Below, in pieces: positions 41,263 through 48,381 of a stretch of 48,381 nucleotides of DNA (its first letter is position 1; each line of letters begins with the position of its first letter). Below the pieces are notes generated by a model. That model worked only from the letters and a program-made list of their open reading frames with translations, did no database searches and was not told where the DNA came from. This DNA comes from Coemansia sp. RSA 1804. Taxonomy: Eukaryota > Kickxellomycota > Kickxellomycetes > Kickxellales > Kickxellaceae. The DNA is taken from assembly GCA_027578815.1 (NCBI GenBank), contig JANBTH010000039.1, forward strand, positions 1 to 48,381, in the 5' to 3' direction. The position numbers and the translations under genes are program-made.

Positions 41263-43101
41263 TCACTCCCAATACTTGACGGAGCCGTCCCACGAGCACG
41301 TGGCAAGGCGCGACGGGAGGCACGGATGCCAGTCGGCGCAGATGGCGACCTTGTCGTGGGCGCTCCAGCGCGCAACGACGGCGGCGGAGCGCCAGTCCCA
41401 GCACCAGACGCGGCCCTCGGCGTCGCCCGACGCCAGAACGCCGCCGTCGGGCGCGAAGGCCGGCTGGCAGGCGAAGCCGGCAGCCAAGTGGCCGGCAAAC
41501 ACCTTGCGCCGGTGCGGCTTGATGCGGTCGCCGGTGCCGAAGACAACAATGCGGTTGTCCATGCTCTGGCCAGCAAGCCAGCGCCCGCTCGGATGCAGCG
41601 CAACGGCAGGCACCGAGTGCATGGCGGCGTCGGCGATCAGCTTGATGACCACCGGGATTCCGAACTCCCACACGCGCATCGTCTTGTCGTCGCTCGACGA
41701 GACGAACCGCCGGCTCGAGTCGAAGAACGTCAGCGAGTTGACTGCGCCCAGGTGCTGGTTGTACTCGAGCGTCGACTCGCGCGCCCGGACGTCCCACTGC
41801 ACGATGCGCTTGTCGCTGAGGCCGGCCAGAAACACGTTGGCGTCCTCGGGACAGAAGCGCGCAACGTTGGGCGACGCCCCGCGCCGTCCGCCGCCGCTGC
41901 CGATGCCGCCTCTGTTGGAGGCGGCAAACGCGGCGGTGCAGGCGCCGGTCTCGGTGTCCCACAGCTTGGTGAGGCCGTCGTACGACGACGACAGAAACGA
42001 CCGGCCGTCGGGCGCAAAGCTGATGTCGCGCACGCCCAGGCTGTGGCCGCCGTAGCTTCGCAGCAGCGCCAGCGACCCGTGCGCATCGAACAGCTTGACC
42101 ATTCCGTCCATTCCGCTCGACAGAAGCAGGTGGCCCGACGCCGGGATGAACCGCACTGCGCTGGCGCCGCCCGCGTGCGCGCCCTTCCACTCCTTGAGAA
42201 GCCGGCTCGGAGGCGCCGAGCCGGCGGTCTGTGCGCCGGCCCCGTCGCCCGACCGCGCCGCGTTGCCCAGCCGACGCAGCTCGCCCGGCACGTGCATGTA
42301 TGTGCGGCCCTGGTAGTCGCGCTCCGTCTGTGCGTGCAGCTCCGTGCGCTCGGGCTGTCCGGCCACGTACGCCGGGCGCGGCTTGGGCGCCCTGGGCGCC
42401 CCGTCTGCTGCTCCCGACGCTTCTGCAAACGCCGCCATCCGCTGCTCGTGCTCGGCGCGCTGCGCATCCGTCGGCCCGCTGGTCTTCTTCTTCTCGCCCT
42501 CGAATTGCGCCCACGGGCCCTGGTACGCGCCCTCGTCCCTGACAATCGCCGGGTCGCCTGCCTTGTCCCTGCGTCGGCGGGCGCGCTTCCCGCCGTCACG
42601 CGGGCTGCCGGCGTCGGCCGCACGCGCGCTTCCTTTGCCATTGCCGACCATGGCTGCAGCGCCAGCCCCGACGCTCGGGTCGCGGGCGCTGCCGCGGCGC
42701 CAGAACAAGCGCTCCTGCTCGCGGAACGCAGCCTCCTCAATCGCCTGCTTCTCGGCAGTCCCGCCGCCGCCGCCAATGCTGCTGCTAGTCGTTGTTGTTG
42801 GCCTGTTGGCCAGCAGCGTGCCGTCGGGATCGGCGGGCCCGACGAGCGGCTGCATCATCTGCGCATACTCCATGTTGTGGCGCATCTCGCGCTGTTGCCC
42901 CGCACCAACTGGTGGCAGCAGTGCCAGCTTGTTGGAATCGTTTGCAATGGCTATCTGGCGGTTGCCAATGGCGTCTGGCGCGGTGTCTACCTTGTACTGT
43001 CGGACCACTGGCTGCGCGTACTTTAACGTTGTAGCTGTTTCTGCTTCTGATCCACTGTCGCTGCCGGCGCTGTCTGAGCCGTACTGGTTGAGAATGTCCA
43101 T
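41263..43101 (-). CDS. CDC40: Pre-mRNA splicing factor Cdc40/Prp17, WD40 protein, 612 aa
   Basis: Nuclear spliceosome component needed for the second catalytic step. The N-terminus (LNQYGSDSAGSDS) and the conserved HNMEYAQMMQPLVGPADP segment match the Prp17 family. So do GPWAQFEGEKK and DYQGRTYMHVP before the propeller. Seven WD40 blades follow from about residue 308, including AVRFIPASGHLLLSSGMDG, LSDKRIVQWDVR, HLGAVNSLTF, SSDDKTMRVWEF and CSWDGSVKYWE at the end. It is a little longer than human CDC40 (579) because of Gly/Arg-rich linkers. The start ATG at 43101 is the first in frame and the family N-terminus follows directly. Divergent from the FKBP gene. A 600-codon frame on the opposite strand is a shadow. 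Confidence 0.96.
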   Translation of the reverse strand: MDILNQYGSDSAGSDSGSEAETATTLKYAQPVVRQYKVDTAPDAIGNRQIAIANDSNKLALLPPVGAGQQREMRHNMEYAQMMQPLVGPADPDGTLLANRPTTTTSSSIGGGGGTAEKQAIEEAAFREQERLFWRRGSARDPSVGAGAAAMVGNGKGSARAADAGSPRDGGKRARRRRDKAGDPAIVRDEGAYQGPWAQFEGEKKKTSGPTDAQRAEHEQRMAAFAEASGAADGAPRAPKPRPAYVAGQPERTELHAQTERDYQGRTYMHVPGELRRLGNAARSGDGAGAQTAGSAPPSRLLKEWKGAHAGGASAVRFIPASGHLLLSSGMDGMVKLFDAHGSLALLRSYGGHSLGVRDISFAPDGRSFLSSSYDGLTKLWDTETGACTAAFAASNRGGIGSGGGRRGASPNVARFCPEDANVFLAGLSDKRIVQWDVRARESTLEYNQHLGAVNSLTFFDSSRRFVSSSDDKTMRVWEFGIPVVIKLIADAAMHSVPAVALHPSGRWLAGQSMDNRIVVFGTGDRIKPHRRKVFAGHLAAGFACQPAFAPDGGVLASGDAEGRVWCWDWRSAAVVARWSAHDKVAICADWHPCLPSRLATCSWDGSVKYWE

Positions 43102-43500
43102 TGATGTGGCTAGAAATGCCGTTCTTTATTGCGCATAAAGATGGGAGGGGGTTTTATATGTTATATGTACAGGTAGGCTGGGATGTGTTCTGAAGGTTCT
43201 TTTTTTTCTGGCTGGTGGGCAAGCCCAGCAGTGGTAGCACTTCTAATTAAAACAGCATCAGTAAAGGGTTCTGGGGCCTGCTCACGTGGGCGGACCAGCC
43301 GGACTGCTGTTTGTTTGTTTGTTTGTTTGTTTGTTTGTTAGTTTAGGGCAAAAACACAACTTGCTTCTCAATCCTTCTCTTCCTTCAATTACGTGACAAA
43401 ATATTGCTTTCATTTTCTAATCCCCTATATAATACACCTTGTTCCATCCAGCTTATAATCTGCTGCATTGCGCCTTCTCCTGGACAGAGGGTTAGGGAAT
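43102..43500. promoter_or_regulatory. Bidirectional region between CDC40 and FKBP, TATA at 43426-43433
   Basis: A 399-bp divergent promoter region. TATATAAT at 43426-43433 lies 75 nt before the FKBP ATG. A GTTT microsatellite is at 43309-43336. The CDC40 side has no clear TATA box. Confidence 0.55.
43309..43336. repeat. (GTTT)7 microsatellite
   Basis: Seven perfect GTTT units, followed by an imperfect one (GTTA). It lies in the divergent promoter between CDC40 and the FKBP gene. Confidence 0.95.
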
Positions 43501-44037
43501 ATGAACACTCGGCGCTTCTTTCTGCTTGGCGTGCTCGTGGCTGCGGTGGTTGCATTAACATTGCAAGCGCCAGCACTCGCATCGCAGGAGACACAGAAGC
43601 AGCCGCCCACGCAGCTGCAGATAGGCGTGAAGCACCGGCCGGCAAACTGCGCTGTTCGCACGAAGCCGGGAGACACAGTGTCGGTGCACTACACGGGAAG
43701 ACTATTCAGCGACGGGACGGAGTTCGACTCGAGCAGGAAGCCCGGGAGAGGAGTTCCGCTGGACTTTGTGGTTGGCCAAGGAAGCGTCATCAAGGGCTGG
43801 GACCAAGGGTTGCTGAATATGTGCGTGGGCGAGCGCCGTGTGCTGAAAATCCCCGCCGGGCTCGCGTATGGCGCGCGTGGCGCGCCGCCGGTCATTCCTC
43901 CCGATGCCGCGCTTGTGTTTGACACCGAGCTGATGGCCATCAACGGCGTCGGAGCCGAAGCAGATGGTGCTGAAGCAAATGAGGCCGAGGCAGATGGTGC
44001 TGCTGATTCTGATGGTGCCGCCCACGAGGAGCTGTAG
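43501..44037 (+). CDS. FPR2: ER-lumenal FKBP-type peptidyl-prolyl isomerase, 178 aa
   Basis: Cis-trans prolyl isomerase assisting folding in the secretory pathway, of the FKBP2/Fpr2 type. A signal peptide (RRFFLLGVLVAAVVALTLQ) is followed by one FKBP domain. The ligand and active-site residues of FKBP12 have counterparts: YTG, EFDSS, SVIKGWD, AYGARG and FDTELM. The C-terminus is acidic with a repeated EADGA unit and ends HEEL, resembling the ER-retrieval tetrapeptide HDEL. The start is the ATG at 43501. The frame extends upstream only to a TTG, and the signal peptide begins just after 43501. Its stop is 104 bp from the stop of the convergent protease gene. Confidence 0.95.
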   Translation: MNTRRFFLLGVLVAAVVALTLQAPALASQETQKQPPTQLQIGVKHRPANCAVRTKPGDTVSVHYTGRLFSDGTEFDSSRKPGRGVPLDFVVGQGSVIKGWDQGLLNMCVGERRVLKIPAGLAYGARGAPPVIPPDAALVFDTELMAINGVGAEADGAEANEAEADGAADSDGAAHEEL

Positions 44038-44141
44038 GTCGTGTGGGCAGATCCAAATGTTGCTAGATGTCTCCTTTCATTCTTTCTACACCTTATACTC
44101 CACACCGGGAATTGCCGTTTTTATTATTACTATTAACAGAA

Positions 44142-44678
44142 TCAGTACGAGAACGTCGGGGTGTTGTAGACGGTCTTTGTGACAGTCACTGCAGACGACC
44201 CGCCCTCCATGATATCCACAACCATCTTCCCGCTCGAGACCGAGGCGGCGCCGTCGGTCAGGTACGAGACAGACAGCTTGGTAGCGCTGGCAATAAAGTT
44301 GATAAAGTAGAACGGATGCGCAAAGTACCGCACGCCATTGTTGCTCGCACACGTTTCGCCGGACGGGATGATGGAGAAGCTGACGGTGCCGGCCAGATAC
44401 TGCGTGGAGCCCTGCGATATCACAACGCTTGTGCCGGAGTCGCCGACGCACGTGGCCATGCCTGGCGTCAGCTTCGTCAGCGTGCACAGCTGCGGACCGT
44501 TGTGCGACGAGAAGTACGAGTTCTTCGAGCGGCACGTGGCCAGGTCTCCCGTGGTGACTACTGCGCCCTGCAGCACCGATGCAAGGGACCCGGTCTGCGT
44601 GATTCCCCAGCCCATCGCCATCAGGTTCTGGCCGGCATCGATGTCTCCCGCGTAGATTGGCACGCGCCCTACGTTGGC

Positions 44679-44711
<33 letters not shown>

Positions 44712-45185
44712 GCTGCTGCCGCTGTCCGCAGTCAGTGCAATCGTCTTGATCTTGATCACCGCCAAATCGTAATCGAGATTCATCTGTCCGTTGACCAAAA
44801 AGTCCGGGTGCCCCGTGACCTGCAGCGTAGTAGCCGCGGTCTGGCTGCCAACCTCCTCGTTTCCATAGTACACAGTGACATTGGCTGGCGGGAAATACTC
44901 GCCGTTTATCACCACGCAGTGCCCGGCCGTCAGCACATAGTCCGGCGAAATCACAGACCCGCCGCACACGCGCTCGCCTCCCTCGCCGAAGCGGAACACC
45001 AGATACACTGCGTATGGCGCAAACACCCGCGGCATGTAGAACCCGTTGACAATCCGCTTGGACATTGTTGCTATTGCTTTTGTTTCCAAAACTGGCGGAA
45101 TTACTGCGCCCAGCACTGCCTGCAGCACTTGGCCGACCACCATTGCCATTGCCAGTATCCTCTGCGTCCCCGTATTAAAGCGCAT
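44142..45185 (-). CDS. Secreted S1-family (chymotrypsin-fold) serine protease 1, 347 aa
   Basis: Secreted endopeptidase precursor. The start ATG at 45185 begins a signal peptide (LAMAMVVGQVLQAVLGA). A propeptide ends MSKR before IVNG, giving an activation site at Arg44/Ile45. The catalytic triad is His89 (TAGHC), Asp140 (DYDLAV) and Ser250 (GDSGT). The position equivalent to trypsin Asp189 is Ala244, so cleavage after Lys/Arg is not expected. The Cys pair around the active site (Cys246 and a later Cys) is present. A polyserine insert (about 156-169) lies in a surface loop. After the protease domain is a linker and the C-terminal motif VTVTKT..TPT..Y shared with the next two proteases. Single exon, GC-rich. 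Confidence 0.93.
44681..44727 (-). repeat. Serine-coding trinucleotide repeat in protease 1
   Basis: A CTG/GCT-type repeat on the plus strand, with interspersed CCG units, encodes a Ser-rich run (SGSSGSSSS...) in protease 1. Proteases 2 and 3 lack it at this position, so it expanded after the duplication. Confidence 0.85.
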
Positions 45186-46254
45186 CGTGATCTGAAGAAA
45201 TGGAGAGTGAAAATGGAAAAGTCTATGTGAATAATGAAACCTGTCCGGCAGGCTTGTATGTTGGTTTTGAGGATATAAAACAAAACTATTTGGCGTGGTA
45301 GTAGTAGTTGTAGCAGTGGTGGTGGTAATAGTAATACAGACGAAATGCAATGGAAATGTACTTTTAGCGGATGTTAATGGTAGCAATAATAATGATAAAT
45401 ATAATAATGATGATAATGCAAATGCAAATATGAATAATGTAACAGAGTATGCGCAGGAAAAGTGAAACAGAAAAACTAGGTACGTGTTGGTCCTTGGTGT
45501 GTGCTTCTATACCCTTTTATTGTTTTTCTGCTATTCGAACACGTCTCATTGTCTCTCTTTTTTCATTCTTGCTATTTGCGTATATCCAAAAAGAGCCAAC
45601 AAGCATATGGGAATAAAAATTCTACGATTTGTAAATAAAACGAATATTCTACTTATAAAAAGGACGCTTTTTTCTCTTTAATGTTCATATGAAAACATAT
45701 GTGCGTATGTGTGTAAAGGATGTAAAATGGGGATGCGTGGAAACCTCTCGTCTTTATGCCCTCTCTTCTGCTCTGAGCTTCATTTTTCTTTTTTTTCTCT
45801 TAATCGTATGGACGGGGATGACAAAGAAAACGACTGCAACTTCCTATTCGTGTACACTATACTTTTCCCTTACTTTTCTTTCTCCACATGGAGAAAAGAT
45901 ATCTTTATAAATAGAAAAAGGTGATTGGCAATGTATATAGAACTAGAGCCGTTCTAGCAAACAAAATAAAAGGTGAGAAAATATCTCTTGGCTACGTCAG
46001 TAAACCTTCTTTTCCACAATAATCCATGTGGGTCAATCCTTACAATGGACAAAGCGATATGTTATAAAAATGTATTGGAAAATGAATATAAAGAATAAAC
46101 CGAGTTTTCACTGCTATTGCAGAAAGACGCATAAAGTTGTTCTTTCTGCAATTACCCAAAGTACGGGGTGTAAAGCACAATAGAGAAAAGGTGAGAGCTT
46201 CTTTTTCATTCTTCTTTCATTCCTTCTTTTCCCCCCCCTCTTTTCTCGCTAATG
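45186..46254. other. Spacer between protease genes 1 and 2
   Basis: Promoter of protease 1 on the left, with CAC/TAC-rich and ATAATG-type repeats at about 45296-45440 and no clear minus-strand TATA box. The right part is the 3' flank of protease 2, including a C8-9 run near 46231-46240. Open frames at 45484-45681 and 45689-45924 have no features of coding. No gene seen. Confidence 0.45.
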
Positions 46255-47217
46255 TCAGTAGGTGGGAAGGTTTGTCGGCGTATGTATAATTGTCTTTGTC
46301 ACCGTCACCACATCTGCATCCGAATCCACACAGTTTGAGGAACACGTTCCGTTCAGATACGATTTGGCCAATCCTGTTGTTTCTGTGATAAAGTCAACGT
46401 ACTTTGACGGCCGCAGAAAGAAGCTGGCGCTTGTCTGTGTCCCACACTTTTTGTTAATGCGACTAACCACATAGCTTGCAATTCCAGCAAGCATCTGCTT
46501 TCCATCTCCCCCACTACTGCTGCTAGTTCTGCTAGAAAGTACCAGTGCTCCGCCAGAGTCTCCGGTTGATACTGATTGTCCGGGAACCAATCTGTCTGGA
46601 ACACACACGTTTGCTCCGTTATGATTAACAAAACCATTGCTATATCCTTTGCACTCGCTTATTTCGCCTGCTATTTGCATTATGCCGCGTAATTGGTCTG
46701 AAAGCTTGCCATTCTCAGTTGCCCCCCATCCGCTGGCCATCATGTACTCTCCAGGAAAAACAGTCCCCGTGTATATTGGAATTCTCTGCGTGGTACTGTT
46801 AAGCTTTAGCTTTGGAACCTGCAGCAACGCAATATCGTATGCCATATTAACTGTTCCGTTCTTTTGCAAGTAATTTGGGTGGAGAACAATACGCGATGGT
46901 GAGAATGTAAATTGGTCATCAACGTTCTGGTTGTTATATCCAATCGCTACCTTCTTGGCTGCTATTGTCCCTCCATCAAACTGCACGCAATGCGCTGCTG
47001 TCAAAACATAGTTTTCCGAAATTATCGACCCGCTGCACGCTATATATATTTTGCTTGCTATTTGTACCTCCAAATATACTGCATAAGGGGCCGACTTTGC
47101 TGATAGGTCGAATCCGTTGACAATGCGTTTTGTCACCTGCTTATTTGCTGGCACTACATATCCAAAGCAACTGTAAACGAGGCATATGAACAAGAGGTAA
47201 TACTGGATGGTTTTCAT
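46255..47217 (-). CDS. Secreted S1-family serine protease 2, 320 aa
   Basis: Tandem paralogue of the genes on either side. Signal peptide (YYLLFICLVYSCFG), short propeptide ending VTKR before IVNG (activation Arg31/Ile32). Triad His76 (TAAHC), Asp128 (AYDIALL), Ser221 (GDSGG). The residue matching trypsin Asp189 is serine, as in chymotrypsin. The usual Cys191 is also Ser (SVSTGDSGG), while the distal Cys that normally pairs with it (NKKCGT) remains, so one disulfide appears lost. A polar insert (RTSSSSGGDG) follows the active site. The C-terminus carries Cys-rich NGTCSSNCVDSD and then VTVTKT..TPT. The gene is more AT-rich than protease 1. Start at ATG 47217. Confidence 0.92.
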   Translation of the reverse strand: MKTIQYYLLFICLVYSCFGYVVPANKQVTKRIVNGFDLSAKSAPYAVYLEVQIASKIYIACSGSIISENYVLTAAHCVQFDGGTIAAKKVAIGYNNQNVDDQFTFSPSRIVLHPNYLQKNGTVNMAYDIALLQVPKLKLNSTTQRIPIYTGTVFPGEYMMASGWGATENGKLSDQLRGIMQIAGEISECKGYSNGFVNHNGANVCVPDRLVPGQSVSTGDSGGALVLSSRTSSSSGGDGKQMLAGIASYVVSRINKKCGTQTSASFFLRPSKYVDFITETTGLAKSYLNGTCSSNCVDSDADVVTVTKTIIHTPTNLPTY

Positions 47218-47639
47218 AATTACATAAAAATAACAATCAATAGTAATAATAATAAATTAATAATAAGAGTATAGGGAAGTTTAATGCTTTTGAAGAGAAA
47301 AGAAACAATTCATCAACTTTCTTTGAAGCTACAATAAATTGCATTATACATGGTGTCCATCATAAAACCCACACTGTGCTTTAATGAGCAAACAGGAAAG
47401 GAAAATAAAAGGAAAGTTCATAAAGAATCAAGCAAGAGATTTTCCATTCTTCTTTCTATCTGTTAAACAAAAGACGAGTTAACTGGAAATTGAATTCTAA
47501 AAACAACAAACTACATTTGCATAAAGACCTAATAATTATGCGTTATAGAAAATTTGATTTAACAGATAATAAATTTATTTAGAAACTAATGCAAAACAAA
47601 TAATGCAGTTATAGAATACAAATAATGACCAGCATTTGT
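47218..47639. other. AT-rich spacer between protease genes 2 and 3
   Basis: Promoter of protease 2 (a weak minus-strand TATA-like sequence near 47269-47275) and 3' flank of protease 3. Contains ATA/AAT trinucleotide runs. No gene seen. Confidence 0.45.
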
Positions 47640-48381
47640 CTAGTATGTCAATGGGGTTGGTGTGAGAAAAATTGTCTTTGTAACAGTGACAGCAGTAGGT
47701 GTTAAATCACTAGTTTCAAGATCTGTATCTTTCAAGATATCATACATGTTGTCGTTTTGACTATTGTCATCAGCATTGTCGCAACCAACATGATTCGGTA
47801 CGTTGGTTAAAAAGTCCATAGTTAAACCTGTGGTTTCCATGATAAAGTCAATGTGGTAGTACGGATGGACGTAAAAGTGAGCCGACGTAGATACACCACA
47901 GGTGGTAGAGGTAGTATACATGGCAATGCTGTCAAGTCCAGCAAGCATCTGATTTTTGTCATTGCCAATGACAACGCTTGAGCCTGAGTCGCCGCCGCAA
48001 GTACTTTGGTTTGGCGTCAGTTTGCCCAGAGTACATATCTGTGGACCATTGTTAGACTGAAAGTCTGAAATGAGTCTAGAACAGTCCTCAGAGCCACCGG
48101 TTTTTACTACCACGCCACGAAGAATACTGGTGTACGTTGCGTTTGGTTCAGTTCCACCCCAACCAATAGCCATTAATGATTGGTAGGCATCAATGTTGCC
48201 GGAATAGATAGGAATGCGTTGGGTCGTTTCGTTAAAAGTAAGTCTGGGAATCCTGAGAATGGCAATATCGTTTTGACTATGTCTATTTTTGCCATCCACG
48301 TAATTAGGGTGCACGGTTACGTTAGTGGTTGTAACGCTTACTTGCTTTTTCTTGTCATTGTTTCCGTATCCAATGCTGATG
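47640..48381 (-). CDS. Secreted S1-family serine protease 3, partial (5' end outside window)
   Basis: The 5' end is cut by the window edge. The frame is open to 48381 and the visible 246 codons begin ISIGYGNND, inside the protease domain, so the signal peptide and catalytic His are not seen. The catalytic Asp (SQNDIAIL) and Ser (CGGDSGS) are present. The residue matching trypsin Asp189 is Ser, and the second Gly of GDSGG is Ser. Cys residues around the active site (STCGGD and TTCGVS) are kept. A long acidic linker (DNADDNSQND...) precedes the shared C-terminal VTVTKT..TPT..Y. The apparent internal start at 48314 is a GTG codon and not a real start. It is AT-rich like protease 2. Confidence 0.9.
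   Translation of the reverse strand, partial: ISIGYGNNDKKKQVSVTTTNVTVHPNYVDGKNRHSQNDIAILRIPRLTFNETTQRIPIYSGNIDAYQSLMAIGWGGTEPNATYTSILRGVVVKTGGSEDCSRLISDFQSNNGPQICTLGKLTPNQSTCGGDSGSSVVIGNDKNQMLAGLDSIAMYTTSTTCGVSTSAHFYVHPYYHIDFIMETTGLTMDFLTNVPNHVGCDNADDNSQNDNMYDILKDTDLETSDLTPTAVTVTKTIFLTPTPLTY

Noticed and set aside
41224..43026. 600-codon open frame on the plus strand opposite CDC40
   Set aside because: It mirrors the GC-rich codon bias of CDC40. It has no domain, is Arg/Ala/Val-rich, and the opposite strand encodes an unmistakable WD40 protein.
1..48381. Transposons, CRISPR arrays, tRNA and rRNA genes
   Set aside because: I saw no transposase or reverse-transcriptase motifs, no terminal repeats with target duplications, no regular spacer arrays and no convincing tRNA arms. 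The duplicated 0.55-kb unit has no features of a mobile element.

Overview
This window is nuclear DNA from a fungus. Genes are compact, mostly single-exon and GC-rich, and they sit between clearly AT-rich spacers. Eukaryotic TATA-like boxes and GT-AG introns are visible, and the conserved proteins (glycogen synthase, a Furry/Tao3 scaffold, Prp17, an UNC93-like transporter) are fungal or opisthokont families. Low intron density, an amplified chymotrypsin-fold protease family and paired F-box-like genes suggest an early-diverging fungus such as Kickxellomycotina. That placement is inference, not a search result.

Layout, left to right. (1) 0-3.1 kb: glycogen synthase with one 661-nt intron. (2) 3.3-14.3 kb: an 11-kb single-exon gene for a Tao3/Mor2/Furry morphogenesis scaffold, converging on glycogen synthase. 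(3) 14.4-17.8 kb: AT-rich region with a direct duplication, each copy carrying a TATA box and a roughly 95-codon gene. The left copy is open, the right copy has a one-base frameshift. The predicted proteins have a ubiquitin-like (beta-grasp) pattern. (4) 17.8-33 kb: three paralogous cytochrome P450 genes spread among a mitochondrial-type PPR protein, an UNC93-like membrane protein and a third small ubiquitin-like candidate. (5) 33.2-36.7 kb: a site-2 protease and a membrane-anchored short-chain dehydrogenase. (6) 37.3-40.9 kb: two tandem F-box-like paralogues. (7) 41.3-44.0 kb: splicing factor Cdc40/Prp17, divergent from an ER-lumenal FKBP isomerase. (8) 44.1 kb to the right edge: three tandem secreted S1-family proteases, the last cut by the window end.

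Housekeeping functions (glycogen storage, polarity, splicing, mitochondrial RNA, ER folding, regulated membrane proteolysis) alternate with accessory, duplicating families (P450, F-box-like, S1 protease, small beta-grasp proteins). The accessory paralogues differ visibly in base composition from one another.

The signals most worth following are the small ubiquitin-like gene family in the AT-rich spacers and the S1 protease cluster. Those proteases share a C-terminal VTVTKT..TPT..Y motif, lack the trypsin Asp189 and vary in otherwise conserved active-site neighbours.
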